Shown: piece after piece, positions 60,436 to 64,000 of the stretch
Layout of the letters: every line of letters starts with the position of its first letter
How positions within the stretch are numbered: position 1 is the first letter of the stretch
From: Deferrisomatales bacterium
GTDB taxonomy: Bacteria > Desulfobacterota > Deferrisomatia > Deferrisomatales > JARGFW01
DNA length: 64,000 bases
NCBI GenBank assembly: GCA_029211085.1
Contig: JARGFW010000001.1
Span: forward strand, 1 to 64,000
Direction: 5' to 3'
Made by a program: the position numbers and the translations under genes
Notes under the pieces: generated by a model
Databases searched by the model: none
Told to the model about the DNA's origin: nothing
What the model saw: the letters and a program-made list of their open reading frames with translations, nothing else

Positions 60436-61254
60436 ATGATCGGGGAAAGAGAACCACACGGAGCGCAGCCGGCCGCCCCCGGCCGGGTATTCCTGGGGCT
60501 GGACCTGGGAACCTGCTGGTGCCGGGGCGCAGCCGTCGATCGAGCCGGCGGTCTTTTGTGGCACGGGCAACACCCCACCGGGACCGACTACCGGGCCGCC
60601 GGCCGCACCCTGGCTGACCAGTTGGCAGTACAGCCGCGGGGGCCGGTGGCCAACCCCGCCGTGGTGACCGGCGAGGGTCGGCACCACGCCGGGCCGGAGC
60701 TGCAGCGCCGCACCGAGATCTCGTGTCTCGCCCGCGCCGCCCACCATTGGTTCCCCCAGGACCTGGATGTGTTGGCCGTGGGGGGCCGCGGCTGCGTCGC
60801 GGTGCGGGTGACGGCCGCAGGGCGGGTGCAGCACTTCCTGCAGCAGCGCCGCTGCGCCGCCGCCACCGGCTTCTTCCTGGAGGAGCTGGCCCGGCGCCTG
60901 GCGCTGGCACCCCGGGAGCTGGGCGACCTGGCCGCGTCGGGCGCCCCGACCGCGCGGCTGGAGGCGGAGTGCGGCCTGTTCGCGGTCGCCGAGGCGACGG
61001 AGCGCGTACGGGGGGGGGAGCCCCTGGCCGACTTGTGCCGGGCGGCGCTGGTCGCCGTGACCGAACGCCTGTTGGAACAGGGCCCCCTGGGGAAGTTCGT
61101 GGTGCTGGCCGGGGGGGTCCCCGAGCACTTCCCCCTCCTCGGTCCCCTGCTGGCGGACGCCACCGGGGCCCGGGTAGTGATTCCACCCCATGCCGGCAGC
61201 GTTGGCGCCCTCGGCGCGGCGCTGATCGCCCGCGACGCCGTGGGATCCCCGTAG
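60436..61254 (+). CDS. BadF/BcrAD-type CoA-dehydratase activase-like ATPase
   Basis: The protein has 272 residues. It has the ASKHA phosphate motif LGLDLGTCWCRGAAVDRAG, then RTEISCLARAAHHWFP, the cluster-cysteine motif RRCAAATGFFLEELARRL, AECGLFAVAE and a C-terminal VLAGGVPEHFPLLGPL. These match activators of 2-hydroxyacyl-CoA dehydratases and benzoyl-CoA reductase, which use ATP and a bridging [4Fe-4S]. The usual GGQD segment is VGGRG here, so the target may differ. No dehydratase is adjacent. There is no ribosome site; TATAAC lies 9 nt before the ATG, suggesting a leaderless transcript. Confidence 0.8.
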   Translation: MIGEREPHGAQPAAPGRVFLGLDLGTCWCRGAAVDRAGGLLWHGQHPTGTDYRAAGRTLADQLAVQPRGPVANPAVVTGEGRHHAGPELQRRTEISCLARAAHHWFPQDLDVLAVGGRGCVAVRVTAAGRVQHFLQQRRCAAATGFFLEELARRLALAPRELGDLAASGAPTARLEAECGLFAVAEATERVRGGEPLADLCRAALVAVTERLLEQGPLGKFVVLAGGVPEHFPLLGPLLADATGARVVIPPHAGSVGALGAALIARDAVGSP

Positions 61255-61305
61255 CAACCCATCCACCGCCAGCGGCGTAGGGTTGCCGCGCCGTGGGTCT
61301 CCCCG

Positions 61306-61333
61306 TTGACACCCGCCTGGCCTCCGGTATGCT
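61306..61333 (+). promoter_or_regulatory. Promoter of the citrate synthase gene
   Basis: TTGACA (61306-61311; consensus), 16-bp spacer, TATGCT (61328-61333; 4 of 6), 60 nt upstream of the ATG. Confidence 0.55.
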
Positions 61334-61392
61334 GTCAGCCACCCACAAAAACAAGAGCATTTCGGTTCGCTTTACGGAACGAGGAGGAACCC

Positions 61393-62583
61393 ATGGCCGG
61401 TGAGGTGTGTTTTCCCAGGGTGAAGAACGTGGGGCTGCGGGGCATCCCAGTGGCCGACACCAAGGTCAGTTACATCGACGGCGCCAAAGGGGAGCTGCAG
61501 TACCGCGGTTTCAAGATCCAGGATCTTGCGCAGTACTCCACCTTCACCGAGGTGATCCACCTGCTGCTCTACGGTGAGCTGCCCGGCAAGACTCAGCTGG
61601 AGCCCCTCTCCCGGCGGCTGGCCGCCGCTCGGGCGGTGCCGGAGGCGGTGATCGCGTCCCTGCGCCACCATCCCAAACACGCCTCTCCCATGGACGTTCT
61701 GCAGGGAGCGGTGCCGTTCCTGGCCGGCCACGACGCCGACCTCGTGCTCACCGACAAGGCCGCCGTGCAGCGCCAATCCGAGCGCCTCATCGCCCGGCTG
61801 CCCACCGTGGTGGCGGCCTGGGAGCGCATCCGCACCGGCCAGCCGGTGCTGGCGCCCAAGGCGGAGCTGGGGCATGCGGCGAACTTCCTGTACATGCTCA
61901 CCGGGAAGGAACCGTCGGAGAAGGCCGCCCACATCTTCGACGTGTGCCTGGTGCTGCACGCCGATCACACCTTCAACGCCTCCACCTTCGCCGCCCGGGA
62001 GGTGGCCAGCACCCGCGCGCACCTGTATGCCTCGGTGGCGGCAGGGGTCGGGGCCCTCTCCGGCGAGCTCCACGGCGGGGCCAACACCCAGGTGATGGCG
62101 ATGCTGCAGCAGATCGACGGAGTGGACGACGCGGCGCGCTTCGTGCGCGCCCGTCTGGACGCTGGGGAGCGGGTGATGGGCATGGGCCATGCGGTATACA
62201 CGACCCTGGACCCCCGGGCCGCGATCCTCAAGGAACTGGCCCTGGGCCTGGATACCGCCGACAGCACCTGGGTGGAGATCGCAGAGCGGGTGCGGGAGAC
62301 CACCCAGGAGGAGTTCCGCAAGCGCAAGGGCAAGGACATCTACCCCAACGTCGACTTCTACTCCGCCGCCGTGTACTACCAGCTCGGCATCGCCCCCGAT
62401 CAGTTCACCCCGGTGTTCGCCCTCGGCCGCATCGCCGGCTGGTGCGCCCACGTGGTGGAGGAGAAGTTTGCCGAGGCCCAGGAGAAGCCGGAGCTGTACC
62501 GGCCCCAGGCCGAGTACATCGGCGACTACTGTGGCCCCCAGGGCTGCGCCTTCGTGCCCCTGGGAGAGCGCGGGGGGGCGTGA
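61393..62583 (+). CDS. gltA: Citrate synthase
   Basis: The protein has 396 residues. Catalytic signatures are HADHTFNASTF, GELHGGANTQVMAMLQ (His), MGMGHAVYTTLDPRA (second His) and NVDFYSAAVYY (Asp). It condenses acetyl-CoA and oxaloacetate. The length and absence of an N-terminal regulatory domain fit the shorter citrate/2-methylcitrate synthase type; methylcitrate synthase cannot be fully excluded. GAGGAGG precedes the ATG; the ORF-track start is 29 codons upstream. An icd gene follows in the same direction. Confidence 0.92.
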   Translation: MAGEVCFPRVKNVGLRGIPVADTKVSYIDGAKGELQYRGFKIQDLAQYSTFTEVIHLLLYGELPGKTQLEPLSRRLAAARAVPEAVIASLRHHPKHASPMDVLQGAVPFLAGHDADLVLTDKAAVQRQSERLIARLPTVVAAWERIRTGQPVLAPKAELGHAANFLYMLTGKEPSEKAAHIFDVCLVLHADHTFNASTFAAREVASTRAHLYASVAAGVGALSGELHGGANTQVMAMLQQIDGVDDAARFVRARLDAGERVMGMGHAVYTTLDPRAAILKELALGLDTADSTWVEIAERVRETTQEEFRKRKGKDIYPNVDFYSAAVYYQLGIAPDQFTPVFALGRIAGWCAHVVEEKFAEAQEKPELYRPQAEYIGDYCGPQGCAFVPLGERGGA

Positions 62584-62923
62584 AGCCGGCAACCGGCCCA
62601 CAGAGACAAAGGACGCAAGCGCTTGGGGGCGGGAGGGAAAGACGCACCCTGGGTTCGTTGCGCCCTTGGGATTCTAGCCACTCGCGAATATCGGTCCTGT
62701 CCATGGGAAGCGCTGCTGCTCCTCCGCGGCTGGGGCGCCGCGGGCTGGCTGATACGAGAACAGTGCACGGGATCTTCTTTCGGGAAGACGGACTGTATAG
62801 CCGCGTGGAGAGACAGCCCCTGAGCCGCAGGGGCTCAGGGGTTTCATCCTGTCCATCCCGTTCATGCTGTCAAAGGGAGGGTTCTAGGCTTTCGCCACGG
62901 TCCCTCCGCAGGAGGACACCGTG
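62584..62923. other. 340-bp intergenic stretch between gltA and icd
   Basis: It contains the hairpin at 62817-62841 and, after it, CATCCTGTCCATCCCGTTCA with a partly repeated TTCAT(C/G)CTGTC unit (62844-62871), a short direct repeat. No gene is supported. Confidence 0.5.
62817..62844 (+). terminator. Hairpin between gltA and icd
   Basis: CCCCTGAGCC, 5-nt loop GCAGG, GGCTCAGGGG, followed by TTT. A perfect 10-bp stem with a short T-run; possibly terminates gltA or attenuates into icd. Confidence 0.6.

Positions 62924-64000
<1,077 letters not shown>

Overview
The window is high-GC, gene-dense bacterial chromosome from a Gram-negative organism. Evidence for Gram-negative physiology includes an outer-membrane barrel ending in Phe, lipoprotein signals, periplasmic DsbC-like and multihaem c-type proteins, and Bpt, HolC, QueF and YheU of proteobacterial type. 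The pyruvate-type 2-oxoacid:ferredoxin oxidoreductase, the tetrahaem cytochrome and the CdaA-YbbR fusion point to an anaerobic or microaerophilic deltaproteobacterium-like lineage, although several genes look gammaproteobacterial. The phylum cannot be fixed from sequence alone. No rRNA, intact tRNA, CRISPR array, prophage or intact transposase was seen.

Layout. 0-2.3 kb: two exported surface proteins. 2.6-5.2 kb: two divergent EamA transporters with yheU and yhbY. 5.2-13 kb (minus): an acyl-CoA-synthetase/GNAT fusion, pcnB, a Lon-like ATPase protease and Hsp20. 13-19 kb: cardiolipin synthase, a DsbC-like protein, a histidine kinase/ChaN operon and cobQ. 19-21.6 kb: a cereblon-type CULT protein directly abutting the Bpt/Ate aminoacyl-transferase, a small unknown gene, then an OB-fold-like lipoprotein and a strong terminator. 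22.4-27.3 kb (minus): a tightly overlapped XRE-cupin regulator and por operon. 27.5-31.4 kb: an intact UspA gene followed by decayed copies of it, interspersed with an exported peroxiredoxin, a DUF3750 lipoprotein and a two-helix K+ channel. 31.6-40 kb: yceH, hslO, a MITE-like element, a TVP38 protein with a flavin disulfide reductase, a chemoreceptor, a CPBP protease, DUF547 and a tetrahaem cytochrome.

40-49 kb: queF; a diadenylate cyclase fused to a YbbR-like domain; then an eight-gene ArsR/thioredoxin/TauE/permease/CcdA operon divergent from a canonical arsR-arsC-acr3 operon. 49-55.7 kb: a radical-SAM/SPASM protein, an MBL hydrolase, a zinc-finger PilZ protein, a PhnD-like binding protein with a histidine kinase, holC, and the wreck of an OmpR-type response regulator. 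56-60.3 kb: a Gld-type ABC exporter module. 60.4-64 kb: a CoA-dehydratase-activase-like protein, citrate synthase and NADP-type isocitrate dehydrogenase running off the window.

How the genes work together. The clearest functional groups are the CULT-Bpt pair (possible coupling of two degron chemistries), the two back-to-back arsenic/thiol-redox operons, the self-contained por operon with its own regulator and a fused NAD(P)H/ferredoxin flavoprotein, and the citrate synthase/isocitrate dehydrogenase pair. Many starts were moved inward from the ORF track because a Shine-Dalgarno sequence and family alignment favour the internal start; GTG and TTG starts are common.
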